Made by a program: the position numbers and the translations under genes. Under the pieces are notes generated by a model that made no database searches, was not told the DNA's origin, and saw only the letters and a program-made list of their open reading frames with translations. From Pseudomonas sp. NFR16 (GTDB taxonomy: Bacteria; Pseudomonadota; Gammaproteobacteria; Pseudomonadales; Pseudomonadaceae): a stretch of 64,000 nucleotides of DNA. Shown here piece by piece: positions 36,721-45,479 of this stretch; the stretch's first letter is position 1; each line of letters starts with the position of its first letter. The stretch is from positions 971,088 to 1,035,087 of the forward strand of contig NZ_FNYJ01000001.1 of assembly GCF_900108875.1 (NCBI RefSeq), written 5' to 3'.

Positions 36721-38634
36721 TCACGCTGGACATGTCGCCAACGCCTGCGCCACTTCCGCGAGAATCGCCGGATCGTCGATCGTCGCCGGGATTGTGTAAG
36801 CCTCTCCATCGGCGATCTTGCGCAATACGGCGCGCAGCGTCTTGCCGGAACGGGTCTTGGGCAAGCGCTTGACGACAATCACCCGGTTGAAACAGGCCAG
36901 CGCGCCGATCCGTTCGCGGACCCAGGCCACCAGTTCCTGCTGCACCTGGGCCGGGCTCTGGTCGACGCCGTCCTTGAGCACCACCAGCGCCAGCGGCACC
37001 TGCCCCTTGATCTCGTCGTGCACCCCGATGACCGCACTCTCCGCGACCGCCGGATGCTGGCCAGCCAGATCCTCCATCTCGCCGGTCGATAGCCGATGCC
37101 CCGACACGTTGATCACATCATCGGTGCGCCCCATGATGTAAACGAACCCCTGCTCGTCGACATACCCACCGTCACCGCTGTTGTAGTAGCCGGGGAACGC
37201 CTGCAAGTAAGCGCTCAAGTAGCGCGGATGGTCGTTCCACAACGTCTGGCTGCAGCCCGGCGGCAGCGGCAACGCGATGACGATCGAGCCCTGCTCGCCC
37301 GGCCCGAGCAGCTTGCCGCCCTCGTCCATGACCCGGACCGCATAGCCTGGGACCGGGCGATTGCTGGAGCCCGGCGCAGGCCGATGCCCTTGCAGACCCA
37401 GGCACGGCGCGGTCACCGGCCAGCCGGTTTCGGTCTGCCACCAATGGTCGAGCACCGGCTTGCCGCTCAGGCCTTCGAGCCATTCATGGGTGCTGGAGTC
37501 AAGCTTCTCGCCGGCCAGAAACAACTGCCTGATGCTGCCGAGATCGCGAGACGTGAGATGATGGCCTTGGGGATCCTCCTTGCGAATGGCGCGCATCGCC
37601 GTCGGCGCACAGAACAGCGCGTTGACCCGGTACTGCTCGATGATGCGCCAGTACGCGCCGGCGTCCGGCGTCCGAATCGGCTTGCCTTCATAGAACACCG
37701 TGGTGCAGCCCGACATCAGCGGCGCGTAGACAATCAGCGTATGGCCCACCACCCAGCCGACATCGGAAATCCCCCACCAGACGTCCCCCGCGCTCATGCC
37801 GTACACCACACCCATGGTGTAGAGCATCGCCACCGCATGCCCGCCGTTCTCCCGCACAATGCCTTTGGGTTTGCCAGTAGTGCCTGAGGTGTAAAGGATG
37901 TACAGCGGATCGAGACTGTTGACCGCCACCGGGTCCACCGGCGCAATGCCTTCCAGCGCCTGACGCCAGTCCAGATCGCGGCCCGGCAGCAGATCACCAG
38001 GCGCTTGCGGGCGCTGCCAGAGCAGCACGTGCTCCGGGCTAAACGCGGCCAGCGTGAGCGCTTTGTCCACCAAGGGTTTGTAAGGAATGACCCGATCAAA
38101 CTCCAGCCCGCACGAGGCCGTCAGCAGCAGCCGGGGCTTGAGGTCGTCGATCCGCAGCGCCAGTTCGTGGGGCGCGAAACCGCCGAATACCACCGAATGA
38201 ACCGCACCGATTCGCGCACAGGCCAGCATGGCCATGGCCGCCTGAGGAATCATCGGCATGTAGATAATGACGCCGTCGCCCTTTTCCACGCCAAGCGTGC
38301 GTAACAGGCCGGCCAGCCGCGCCACTTCATCGCGCAGCTCACTGAAGGTGTAAGTCGCCTGTTGACCGGTCACCGGCGAATCGTAGATCAACGCCCGTTG
38401 CTCGCCCCGGCCCAGCTCAATCTGCCGGTCCAGCGCCAGGTAGCAGGTGTTCAGCTCACCGTCGGCGAACCAGCGATGGGTACCGTCCGGCAGCGCTTCG
38501 AGCGTTTGCTGCGGTGCCCGGTACCATGCCACCTGACGCGCCTGTTCTCCCCAGTAGGCCTGCGGATTGGCGATGGATTGGAGGTGATGATGGGTGTACG
38601 CGGCGCCCGAAGGCTCGGCATTGCGGTCATTCAT
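36721..38634 (-). CDS. prpE: Propionyl-CoA synthetase (PrpE-like acyl-CoA synthetase)
   Basis: A 637-residue AMP-forming acyl-CoA synthetase in the acetyl/propionyl-CoA synthetase group. Visible motifs are the P-loop-like YTSGTTGKPKGIVRE, the WWQTETGWP core motif, and the C-terminal KTRSGKTLRAVLRKIADGE containing the catalytic, acetylation-sensitive Lys. Length and the N-terminal sequence around AYWGEQARQVAWYRAP favour PrpE over Acs. It activates propionate (and probably acetate or butyrate) to the CoA ester. AGGGA sits 8 nt before the ATG. The prp methylcitrate genes are not nearby. Confidence 0.9.
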   Translation of the reverse strand: MNDRNAEPSGAAYTHHHLQSIANPQAYWGEQARQVAWYRAPQQTLEALPDGTHRWFADGELNTCYLALDRQIELGRGEQRALIYDSPVTGQQATYTFSELRDEVARLAGLLRTLGVEKGDGVIIYMPMIPQAAMAMLACARIGAVHSVVFGGFAPHELALRIDDLKPRLLLTASCGLEFDRVIPYKPLVDKALTLAAFSPEHVLLWQRPQAPGDLLPGRDLDWRQALEGIAPVDPVAVNSLDPLYILYTSGTTGKPKGIVRENGGHAVAMLYTMGVVYGMSAGDVWWGISDVGWVVGHTLIVYAPLMSGCTTVFYEGKPIRTPDAGAYWRIIEQYRVNALFCAPTAMRAIRKEDPQGHHLTSRDLGSIRQLFLAGEKLDSSTHEWLEGLSGKPVLDHWWQTETGWPVTAPCLGLQGHRPAPGSSNRPVPGYAVRVMDEGGKLLGPGEQGSIVIALPLPPGCSQTLWNDHPRYLSAYLQAFPGYYNSGDGGYVDEQGFVYIMGRTDDVINVSGHRLSTGEMEDLAGQHPAVAESAVIGVHDEIKGQVPLALVVLKDGVDQSPAQVQQELVAWVRERIGALACFNRVIVVKRLPKTRSGKTLRAVLRKIADGEAYTIPATIDDPAILAEVAQALATCPA

Positions 38635-38734
38635 CCGTGGATCCCTGTGATTGTTTTTATGAGGGCTGACAACACAGGATTGAAACTAGCAGAACCTGCG
38701 GCGCCTGCCATGGCGCCGGCTTCACGTCAGACCG

Positions 38735-39940
38735 TCACACCGCCCGGGCGCCTTCCCGGCGTTGCAACAGCAGGCCGCCCAGCGCCAGCAGTGCCAGCAC
38801 CACCACGACCGTGCCGTAGACATTGGTGGTGCTGACCAGACCCAGGTGCTTGATCGACATGCCGGCGACCAGCGCCGGCACGCAGAAGGCCAGGTAGCTC
38901 AGGGCAAGGAACGCCGACATCAACCCGGCGCGCTGATGCGCATGAGCCAAGGGCAGCAGCAGACGCAACGCGCCCAGAAAACTCGCTCCGAAGCCGATCC
39001 CGGCGACCACGGCGCCCGCGAAGAACAGCCACAGCCAGCCCAGATTGACCGCCGTCAGAATCACCGAAACGCCCGCGGCGAGAAAACTGCACCCCACCAG
39101 CAGCGCCCGGCGCGGGGCGCGCAGCCTCAGGTTCATGATCGAAATGGCCCCACTGATGGTCAGCGCCGCGACCGCCAGTCCGCCATTGAGCACCGACGTG
39201 GCGCCCGTGGCGGCAGTCAGTAACGACGGCGCCAGGGACAGGAAGAAACCGCCCAGCGCCCATGCCGCGATGTCGGCAGGCAGCACCAGTAACAACGTGC
39301 CGCGAGCCTGCGGCGGGACGTACAGCGTCGGCCTCAGGGTTTTCAGCACACCGGGCTGCGGCGTGACCGTTTCGCCCACGCGCAGCAGGTACAGCGCCTG
39401 CAAGACGAACGCCGCCAGCAACAGCAGATACGCCAGTGTCAGCGGCATGGGTGCATATTCCACCAGGGCACTGGTGCCCAGCGCGCCCAGGGCCATGCCG
39501 AACATCGGCGCAATGCTGTTGATCAACGGGCCCTGGTTCTGATCGGTGTCGAGCATCGCCGCGCCCAACGCGCTGGTAGCGATCGCCGTGGCAATGCCCT
39601 GCAGCATGCGCGCGGCGACCAGCCAGGTCACATCACTGGCGCCGATGAATATCAGCATTGACAGGATCTCCAGCAGCAACGACACGAAGATGACCGGACG
39701 CCGTCCCAGAAAATCCGACAATGACCCGAAGATCAGTAGCGTCGCCAGCAGGCTCAGGGCGTAGACAGCAAAGATGACCGTCAGTTGGACCGGGGAGAAG
39801 CCCCACGTCTGCTGGTACAGGTGATAGAGCGGCGTCGGTGCGCTGGACGCGGCAAAAAAGCACAGCATCACCAGCGCGAAGTACCCCAGGTGACTCGACT
39901 TCCGACCATCGACTTGCGGGTTCTGCAAAGAATCAGACAC
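38735..39940 (-). CDS. MFS transporter
   Basis: A 401-residue, twelve-segment major facilitator protein. The signature between helices 2 and 3, GSLSDFLGRRPVIFVS, is near consensus, and helix 5 carries GMALGALGTSALVEYAP. The N-terminus YFALVMLCFFAASSAPTPLY is typical of a drug-efflux-like subgroup. The start is GTG 39940, preceded by GGGAGAG 7 nt upstream; the longer upstream frame is spacer DNA. It diverges from a TetR gene, with two palindromic sites between them, so it is likely an efflux pump repressed by that regulator. Confidence 0.88.
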   Translation of the reverse strand: MSDSLQNPQVDGRKSSHLGYFALVMLCFFAASSAPTPLYHLYQQTWGFSPVQLTVIFAVYALSLLATLLIFGSLSDFLGRRPVIFVSLLLEILSMLIFIGASDVTWLVAARMLQGIATAIATSALGAAMLDTDQNQGPLINSIAPMFGMALGALGTSALVEYAPMPLTLAYLLLLAAFVLQALYLLRVGETVTPQPGVLKTLRPTLYVPPQARGTLLLVLPADIAAWALGGFFLSLAPSLLTAATGATSVLNGGLAVAALTISGAISIMNLRLRAPRRALLVGCSFLAAGVSVILTAVNLGWLWLFFAGAVVAGIGFGASFLGALRLLLPLAHAHQRAGLMSAFLALSYLAFCVPALVAGMSIKHLGLVSTTNVYGTVVVVLALLALGGLLLQRREGARAV

Positions 39941-39975
39941 GAGTACACTCTCCCGAAAAAGCACGCCACAAAAGC

Positions 39976-40029
39976 AAAGATTTAGCTTTACGGAGTGTGC
40001 GAGCAGAATCCGCTTAAAGCAAATACTTT
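39976..40029. promoter_or_regulatory. Paired palindromic operators between MFS and TetR genes
   Basis: Two AAAG-N6-CTTT palindromes lie 40 bp apart: AAAGATTTAGCTTT (39976-39989) and AAAGCAAATACTTT (40016-40029). When the first is read on the minus strand the two share TAAAGC and an AAAT-CTTTG core. They sit in the divergent promoter region and are good candidates for TetR binding. Confidence 0.55.
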
Positions 40030-40046
40030 GTGTTAAGGTCCGCTCC

Positions 40047-40595
40047 ATGGCTATCAAAGAAGGCATTCGTACTGGCGGGCGCAGCGCGCGGGTACAGAAA
40101 TCAATCTATTCGGCAGTGCGCGAGCTGCTCGATGAACAGGAGCGCTCGGCCCTGAGCGTGCCCATGATCGCGGCCCGCGCCGGCGTGACGCCGTCGACCA
40201 TCTACCGTCGCTGGGGCGATCTGACCGCCCTGCTCGCCGACGCCGCCGTCGAACGCCTGCGCCCGGACGAGCCGGTGGACTGTGGCAACCTGCGTGACGA
40301 CCTGCGCACCTGGGTCGAGGTATACCTGGAAGAAACCAATTCCGCCCCCGGACGCGAGATGATGCGTGACGTCGTCGCCAGCAGCGCCACGCTGTGCTCG
40401 GGCAAGTGCCTGAACATCGTCCGCGACCAGTTGCAGATCATCATCGATCGGGCCCGCGAGCGTGGCGAACGCAGCCCGTCGGCCGACGAGCTGGTGGACG
40501 CGGTCGTGGCGCCGATGGTCTACCGTATTCTCTACGCCGAGTCAGCGCCCAGCCTTGAGCGAATGCACCAGTTGCTGGATCGCTGCCTGGGCTGA
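40047..40595 (+). CDS. TetR/AcrR-family transcriptional regulator
   Basis: A 182-residue one-domain regulator: N-terminal helix-turn-helix (MIAARAGVTPSTIYRRWGDL, about residues 40-60) and an alpha-helical C-terminal ligand domain typical of the TetR_C_11 type (EVYLEETNSAPGREMMRDVV). AAGG lies 9 nt upstream of the ATG. It diverges from an MFS transporter and probably represses it, responding to the transported compound. Confidence 0.92.
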   Translation: MAIKEGIRTGGRSARVQKSIYSAVRELLDEQERSALSVPMIAARAGVTPSTIYRRWGDLTALLADAAVERLRPDEPVDCGNLRDDLRTWVEVYLEETNSAPGREMMRDVVASSATLCSGKCLNIVRDQLQIIIDRARERGERSPSADELVDAVVAPMVYRILYAESAPSLERMHQLLDRCLG

Positions 40596-40685
40596 GCCGG
40601 CCCTGATGCCCCGATCGACCGATCGCCCATGAGCCGGCCAAGTGGTTATCATGGCGACTCATCGATCACAGGTACTTCGCGTCCC

Positions 40686-41969
40686 ATGCACACTCTTGCA
40701 GACCTGCGCGCTGGCGCGCTGAAAGGCGTGACCCGGCTGGACCTCAGCTGCGAACTCAGCGAGTTTCCCGACGAGATCTTCGGCCTTGCCGACACGCTTG
40801 AGGTGCTGAACCTGTCCGGCAATCGCCTGAGTGCGTTGCCAGCCGATCTGCACCGGCTCAAGCACCTGAAAATCCTGTTCTGCTCCGACAACCCGTTCAC
40901 CGAATTGCCGCCATCGCTGGGGCAATGCCAGCAGCTGTTTTTCGTCGGCTTCAAGGCCTGTCAGATTACCCACGTTTCACCCGACGCACTGCCGCCCCGC
41001 CTGCGCTCGCTGGTCCTGACAGGAAATCTGATCGAGTCGTTGCCGGAAGAATTGGGTCAGTGCCAGCACCTGCAGAAGCTCATGGTTGCCGGTAACCGCC
41101 TGCGTTCCCTGCCGGAATCCCTTGCAGCGTGTCACCGCCTGGAACTGCTGCGCATCGCGTCCAACCAGCTCCGTCGACTGCCTGACTGGCTGGCGACATT
41201 GCCGGCGCTGTCGTGGCTGGCGTTCTCCGGCAACCCGCTGAACGACGTGCACACCGAAGCGCCTATCCGACAGATCGCCTGGCAGCATCTGACGCTGGGG
41301 CAAGTGCTGGGAGAAGGCGCGTCGGGGATCATTCATCAGGCGCAATGGTTTGAAGACGAGCTGACCGTGGACGTGGCGGTCAAGCTGTATAAAGGCGAAC
41401 TTACCAGCGACGGCTCACCGCTGAACGAAATGGCGGCCTGCATCGCTGCAGGTCAGCACGCGGGCCTGATACCTGTGCTGGGTCAGCTCTATGCGCATCC
41501 GCAAAACGCCCGCGGGCTGGTGATGGCGCTGATCTCTCCGCGCTTCGTCACCCTTGCCCGGCCACCCAGCCTGGAATCCTGCACGCGGGATGTTTACAAC
41601 GGCACGCGTCTGTCCTTGAACACCTTGCTGCGCATGGCCCGCGACATCGCGTCAGCCTGCCGCCATCTGCATGCCCATGGCATCAATCATGGCGATCTGT
41701 ACGCACACAACATTCTCTGGGACGAAAGCGGCAACAGCCTGCTCGGCGACTTTGGCGCGGCCGCGTTCTATCCGGACGAAGAAACCGGCCAGTGGCTGGA
41801 GCGAATCGAGGTTCGGGCGTTCGGGATTCTGCTGGGCGAATTGCTGGCGATCTGCAACGCGACTGAGGGTGAAACGTCGTCACTGCGCGCACTGTACTCG
41901 CGCTGTGTGCAAGCCAGTCTGAAGGATCGGCCGACCTTCGCGGCCATTGACGACGCCTTGCGTCAGTGA
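40686..41969 (+). CDS. Leucine-rich-repeat protein with C-terminal protein kinase domain
   Basis: A 427-residue cytoplasmic protein. Residues about 15-195 hold seven or so leucine-rich repeats of 23 residues (such as LEVLNLSGNRLSALPADL and LQKLMVAGNRLRSLPESL). Residues about 205-425 form a Ser/Thr/Tyr-type kinase: glycine loop GEGASG, catalytic Lys in VAVKLYK, catalytic loop HGDLYAHNIL, and DFG as GDFGAA. All essential kinase residues are present, but the domain is short and divergent. A eukaryote-like LRR-plus-kinase layout is unusual in bacteria yet recurrent in Pseudomonas. The start is chosen at Met 40686; the ribosome site is weak. Confidence 0.85.
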   Translation: MHTLADLRAGALKGVTRLDLSCELSEFPDEIFGLADTLEVLNLSGNRLSALPADLHRLKHLKILFCSDNPFTELPPSLGQCQQLFFVGFKACQITHVSPDALPPRLRSLVLTGNLIESLPEELGQCQHLQKLMVAGNRLRSLPESLAACHRLELLRIASNQLRRLPDWLATLPALSWLAFSGNPLNDVHTEAPIRQIAWQHLTLGQVLGEGASGIIHQAQWFEDELTVDVAVKLYKGELTSDGSPLNEMAACIAAGQHAGLIPVLGQLYAHPQNARGLVMALISPRFVTLARPPSLESCTRDVYNGTRLSLNTLLRMARDIASACRHLHAHGINHGDLYAHNILWDESGNSLLGDFGAAAFYPDEETGQWLERIEVRAFGILLGELLAICNATEGETSSLRALYSRCVQASLKDRPTFAAIDDALRQ

Positions 41970-41981
41970 CTGTGATGTGCT

Positions 41982-42006
41982 CAGGAGCGCCAACGGACGC
42001 CTCCTG
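41982..42006. terminator. Possible bidirectional terminator hairpin
   Basis: CAGGAG (41982-41987) pairs with CTCCTG (42001-42006), extended by a GCG/CGC inner pairing with one bulge. It lies in the 55-bp gap between two convergent stop codons. T-runs are absent, so the call is tentative. Confidence 0.3.
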
Positions 42007-42024
42007 TGCACGATTGAGGCAGCC

Positions 42025-42726
42025 TCAGCCCGCCAGACCGACGTAAACGTTCTGCACGTCGTCGTGGCTGTCGATGGCTTCAAGGAAGGCTTCGACTTCT
42101 GCCATCTGCTCGTCGTTCAGGCCTTCGACCGGGTTCTTCGGACGATAACCGATCTTCGCCGACTCAACGGTAAAGCCGAACTCAGGCAGGGCCTTGCAGA
42201 CGGCGTCCAGGTCAGTGGGCTCGGTGTAGAACAGGGTCACGCCCTCATCACCGGCCTCGACATCCTGGGCGCCGGCCTCGATGGCGGCCTCTTCCGGATC
42301 AGTCTTGCCATCGCCTGCGGCTTCAATCATGCCCAGGTGATCGAAATCCCACGTGATGGAGCCGGCAGCACCCATCTGGCCCTTGCGGAACAGCACACGA
42401 ATCTCGGCAACGGTGCGGTTCACGTTGTCGGTCAGGCACTCGACGATCAATGGGACCTTGTGCGGTGCGAAGCCTTCGTAGGTGACTTTCTCGAAGTGCA
42501 CGTGCTCGCCCAGCAGGCCCGCGCCTTTCTTGATGGCGCGTTCCAGGGTTTCACGCGGCATGGAGGCTTTCTTCGCCTGCTCGACCACCAGACGCAGGCG
42601 GGCGTTCATGTCGGGATCAGCGCCGGAACGCGCGGCAATCATGATTTCCTTGGACAGCTTGCCGAAAATACGCCCTTTGGCGTTGGCTGCCGCTTCTTTG
42701 TGTTTGACCTTCCACTGTGCGCCCAT
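42025..42726 (-). CDS. YebC/PmpR-family protein
   Basis: A 233-residue member of the TACO1/YebC family, starting [20 protein letters not shown] and containing [20 protein letters not shown], the two signature segments. Charged, three-domain layout and length agree with the YeeN-like paralogue group rather than the ruvABC-linked YebC, whose N-terminus is usually MAGHSKW. Family members act as DNA-binding regulators (PmpR) or help ribosomes through proline-rich stretches. The gene stands alone, convergent with the LRR-kinase. Confidence 0.93.
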   Translation of the reverse strand: MGAQWKVKHKEAAANAKGRIFGKLSKEIMIAARSGADPDMNARLRLVVEQAKKASMPRETLERAIKKGAGLLGEHVHFEKVTYEGFAPHKVPLIVECLTDNVNRTVAEIRVLFRKGQMGAAGSITWDFDHLGMIEAAGDGKTDPEEAAIEAGAQDVEAGDEGVTLFYTEPTDLDAVCKALPEFGFTVESAKIGYRPKNPVEGLNDEQMAEVEAFLEAIDSHDDVQNVYVGLAG

Positions 42727-43064
42727 GATTGCTCTCTGTTCCGATGGCGGTAGACCGACAATGCCCGCCCGGCGTGGGGCGCCGGGGCGGATGACGATAA
42801 ACGCTGAAAAATGGTGACCGATGATGACACGCCGAGGCAGAACCGTGGCGCCCGGCGCATTTTATACGCGATAGCGCCAGATGAAACCCCTGTCACGCTG
42901 CCGCCGATCAAACCAGGGTCGATAAGTTTCGAGGAAAATGCCGATGCACTGCCGCGGATAATCAAGCGCAAGCTGTAGTCCGCTTCTGAAAATTCGGAAG
43001 TCGCGCTTTTCCTGGGCCGCTTTCCGTACCCTCAGCGCCTTCGTTTTTCAAGGTGGACACGCAG

Positions 43065-44609
43065 ATGGGCGACGCCCTGCACGTGACAATGACGCTGACG
43101 GTCAGCGATAGCGCCGATGCCTGGCAGGTCATCGGCATCAATGGCCGGGACCGACTCAACGGCCTGTTTCGCTTCGACATCGACCTGCTCAGCGCTGATC
43201 CCGAACTCGACTGTCATGCCCTGCTGCAGCGCCACGCCTGCCTGACTTTCGGCCCTGACGCCGGGCAGCAGCAGCGCGTTCATGGCCTGATCTCAAGCGC
43301 CCACCGACTGCACCGCGGCGCCAACCTCAGCCTGTATCGCCTGCGCCTGATGCCCGCGCTACTGCGCCTGGGCACGCAACGCCTGCCTTGCACGTTCAAC
43401 GGCATGAGCGTGCCGCAGATCATCGCGCGGCTGTTGAGCGGGCATGCGCTACTGGATATGACCGTCGGCCTGAACGACCTGACCGGCGTCTATCCGGCGC
43501 GTGAACATTGTATTCAGTACGGTGAAACCGACCTGCATCTGCTGCAGCGTCTGTGCGAGGAAGAAGGCATCGGCTTCTGTGTTGAGCATCGTGCGGATGG
43601 CCATGTGCTGAGGTTTGCCGATGATCCGACGGGGTTTGCCGAATGGCCAATGGCAATCGATGTGTCGCACATAGCTGAACAGTTCTCGCTGCAGCGCTGC
43701 ATCAGTGACCATGCCAGTGAGCCGCAAGGCTCATTCGGCCCTGAATTACCGGCAGGCCGCGCGGCAAACCCGTCGCTTTCTACCTATCGCGGGCTGGACG
43801 ATGCAGCGCGACATCAATGCCAGCGCGCTGGGCGGGATCTGGAGCGGCTGCGCTGCGAACGGCGTCGGGTGACCGGTCGCAGCGCGTCGCCCTGCCTGCT
43901 CAGTGGCCGGGTCGTACGCATCGAGGGTCAGCTCGAATCGCAATTCAACGATCAATGGCTGATCACTTCAGTACATCATGTGGGCAAGCAGCTCACGCCG
44001 CTGGTGGGTTGCCCTGCCGAAGACGTCATCGAGATCCTGAAATTGACCGGTACCCGACCGCCCGCCGGCGTCTGCGCGCCTGCCAGTCAACGTGCGTGGT
44101 ACGCCAACGCGTTTGACGCTATCCCTTGGGCGATGCCCTTTCGTCCGGCACGCCGACACTTCAAACCCTGCCTCGACGGCCACCTGTGGGCAACCCAGAC
44201 CCGCGACGCGCCCGACCGGTACGGCCGGGTTTGCATTCGCTACGACTGGCAAACCTGTGAAAATGGCGAGAGCCTGGCGCGCCTGCGCCAGAGCGTGCCG
44301 CTTTCTCAGTGCGGCACGCGCCTGCGCATCACCTTCTTCGGCGGCGATATCGACCAACCGCTGGTCAGCGGCGTGGCAATGACGACATCACCGGACGGTC
44401 CCGCGGATCTGCAACTGCGTCTCGACGGTGCGGTCATCCTTCAACCCCCGCGCGTCGTCAAGCTGCACGCCCATCAGCGCCTGCTTATCGACGGTCAGAC
44501 AGCACTGTCAATCAAAGGCAATCACGGCTTGATTCGCCTCGACCACACCGCTATTCATTACTCGCAGGCCGCTGATGAAGCATCTGGCAAGACCGGGGAA
44601 TTGCCCTAG
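43065..44609 (+). CDS. Orphan VgrG-like spike protein
   Basis: A 514-residue protein of the VgrG/Rhs tip family. The phage gp27-like base reads INGRDRLNGLFRFDIDLLSA and GETDLHLLQRLCEEEGIGFC. A gp5-like OB fold follows (DAPDRYGRVCIRYDW, then LRITFFGGDIDQPLVSGVAM), and a short beta-helical tail ends the protein. It is shorter and more divergent than T6SS VgrG trimer proteins with fused effectors, and no tssA-M, hcp, adaptor or effector gene is adjacent. It could be a spare tip protein used by a distant T6SS or a decaying copy. The ATG is favoured over an upstream GTG because AAGGTGG then serves as ribosome site. Confidence 0.82.
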   Translation: MGDALHVTMTLTVSDSADAWQVIGINGRDRLNGLFRFDIDLLSADPELDCHALLQRHACLTFGPDAGQQQRVHGLISSAHRLHRGANLSLYRLRLMPALLRLGTQRLPCTFNGMSVPQIIARLLSGHALLDMTVGLNDLTGVYPAREHCIQYGETDLHLLQRLCEEEGIGFCVEHRADGHVLRFADDPTGFAEWPMAIDVSHIAEQFSLQRCISDHASEPQGSFGPELPAGRAANPSLSTYRGLDDAARHQCQRAGRDLERLRCERRRVTGRSASPCLLSGRVVRIEGQLESQFNDQWLITSVHHVGKQLTPLVGCPAEDVIEILKLTGTRPPAGVCAPASQRAWYANAFDAIPWAMPFRPARRHFKPCLDGHLWATQTRDAPDRYGRVCIRYDWQTCENGESLARLRQSVPLSQCGTRLRITFFGGDIDQPLVSGVAMTTSPDGPADLQLRLDGAVILQPPRVVKLHAHQRLLIDGQTALSIKGNHGLIRLDHTAIHYSQAADEASGKTGELP

Positions 44610-44615
44610 GAAAAG

Positions 44616-45389
44616 TCAGCGGTGCTTGAAGTCCGGTTCGCGCTTTTCAATGAACGCAGCCATGCCTTCTTTCTGATCTTCAGTGGCGAAAGCCGCGTGG
44701 AACACCCGCCGTTCGAAGCGAATCCCCTCCGCCAGGCTGACCTCGAAGGCGCGGTTCACGCTTTCCTTGACCATCATGGCAACTGGCATCGACTTGGCCG
44801 CGATGCCGGCGGCGACCTTCAATGCCTCCTCCAGCAGTTGTTCCTGCGGAATTACCCGCGCCACCAGCCCGGAGCGTTCGGCTTCCGTCGCGTCGATCAT
44901 GCGACCGGTCAGGCACATTTCCATCGCCTTGGCCTTGCCCACGGCACGGGTCAGGCGCTGAGTGCCGCCCATTCCCGGCAAAACGCCGAGCTTGATTTCC
45001 GGCTGACCGAAGCGCGCGTTGTCCGCGGCCAAAATGAAATCGCACATCAGCGCCAGCTCACAGCCACCTCCCAAGGCAAAACCGGAGACCGCCGCAATGA
45101 TCGGCTTGCGCCGGCTGGCGACCCGATCGCTGTCGCTGAACAGGTCATCCAGGTAGATCTGCGGGTATTTCAGTTCTGCCATCTCTTTGATGTCAGCCCC
45201 GGCGGCGAACGCTTTGGCAGATCCGGTGAGGACGATGCAGCCGATGTCCCGGTTGCTTTCCAGCTCATCCAACGCATGGTTGAGCTCGCTGATCAGCTGC
45301 GCATTCAACGCATTCAGCGCCTGTGGACGGTTCAATGTCAGCAACGCGACCCGACCTTTTACTTCTTTTAGAATTGTCTCGTAAGCCAT
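44616..45389 (-). CDS. Enoyl-CoA hydratase
   Basis: A 257-residue crotonase-fold enzyme adding water to 2-enoyl-CoA in beta-oxidation. The CoA-binding/oxyanion motifs [14 protein letters not shown] and [20 protein letters not shown] are intact, and the catalytic glutamates are visible in GGCEL and in [19 protein letters not shown]. It closes a same-strand set with a thiolase and a hydroxyacyl-CoA dehydrogenase. The start at 45389 ([10 protein letters not shown]) is the family-like start; an open frame 17 codons longer lacks support. Its 3' end is 7 bp from the convergent VgrG-like gene. Confidence 0.94.
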   Translation of the reverse strand: MAYETILKEVKGRVALLTLNRPQALNALNAQLISELNHALDELESNRDIGCIVLTGSAKAFAAGADIKEMAELKYPQIYLDDLFSDSDRVASRRKPIIAAVSGFALGGGCELALMCDFILAADNARFGQPEIKLGVLPGMGGTQRLTRAVGKAKAMEMCLTGRMIDATEAERSGLVARVIPQEQLLEEALKVAAGIAAKSMPVAMMVKESVNRAFEVSLAEGIRFERRVFHAAFATEDQKEGMAAFIEKREPDFKHR

Positions 45390-45479
45390 TGTTTTATAAC
45401 CCGTTAAACTAATAGTGACGTTATCTAGAAACGACGTCATCTGACATTAAGAATCCTATGCAAGCTATTGAATTTCATA

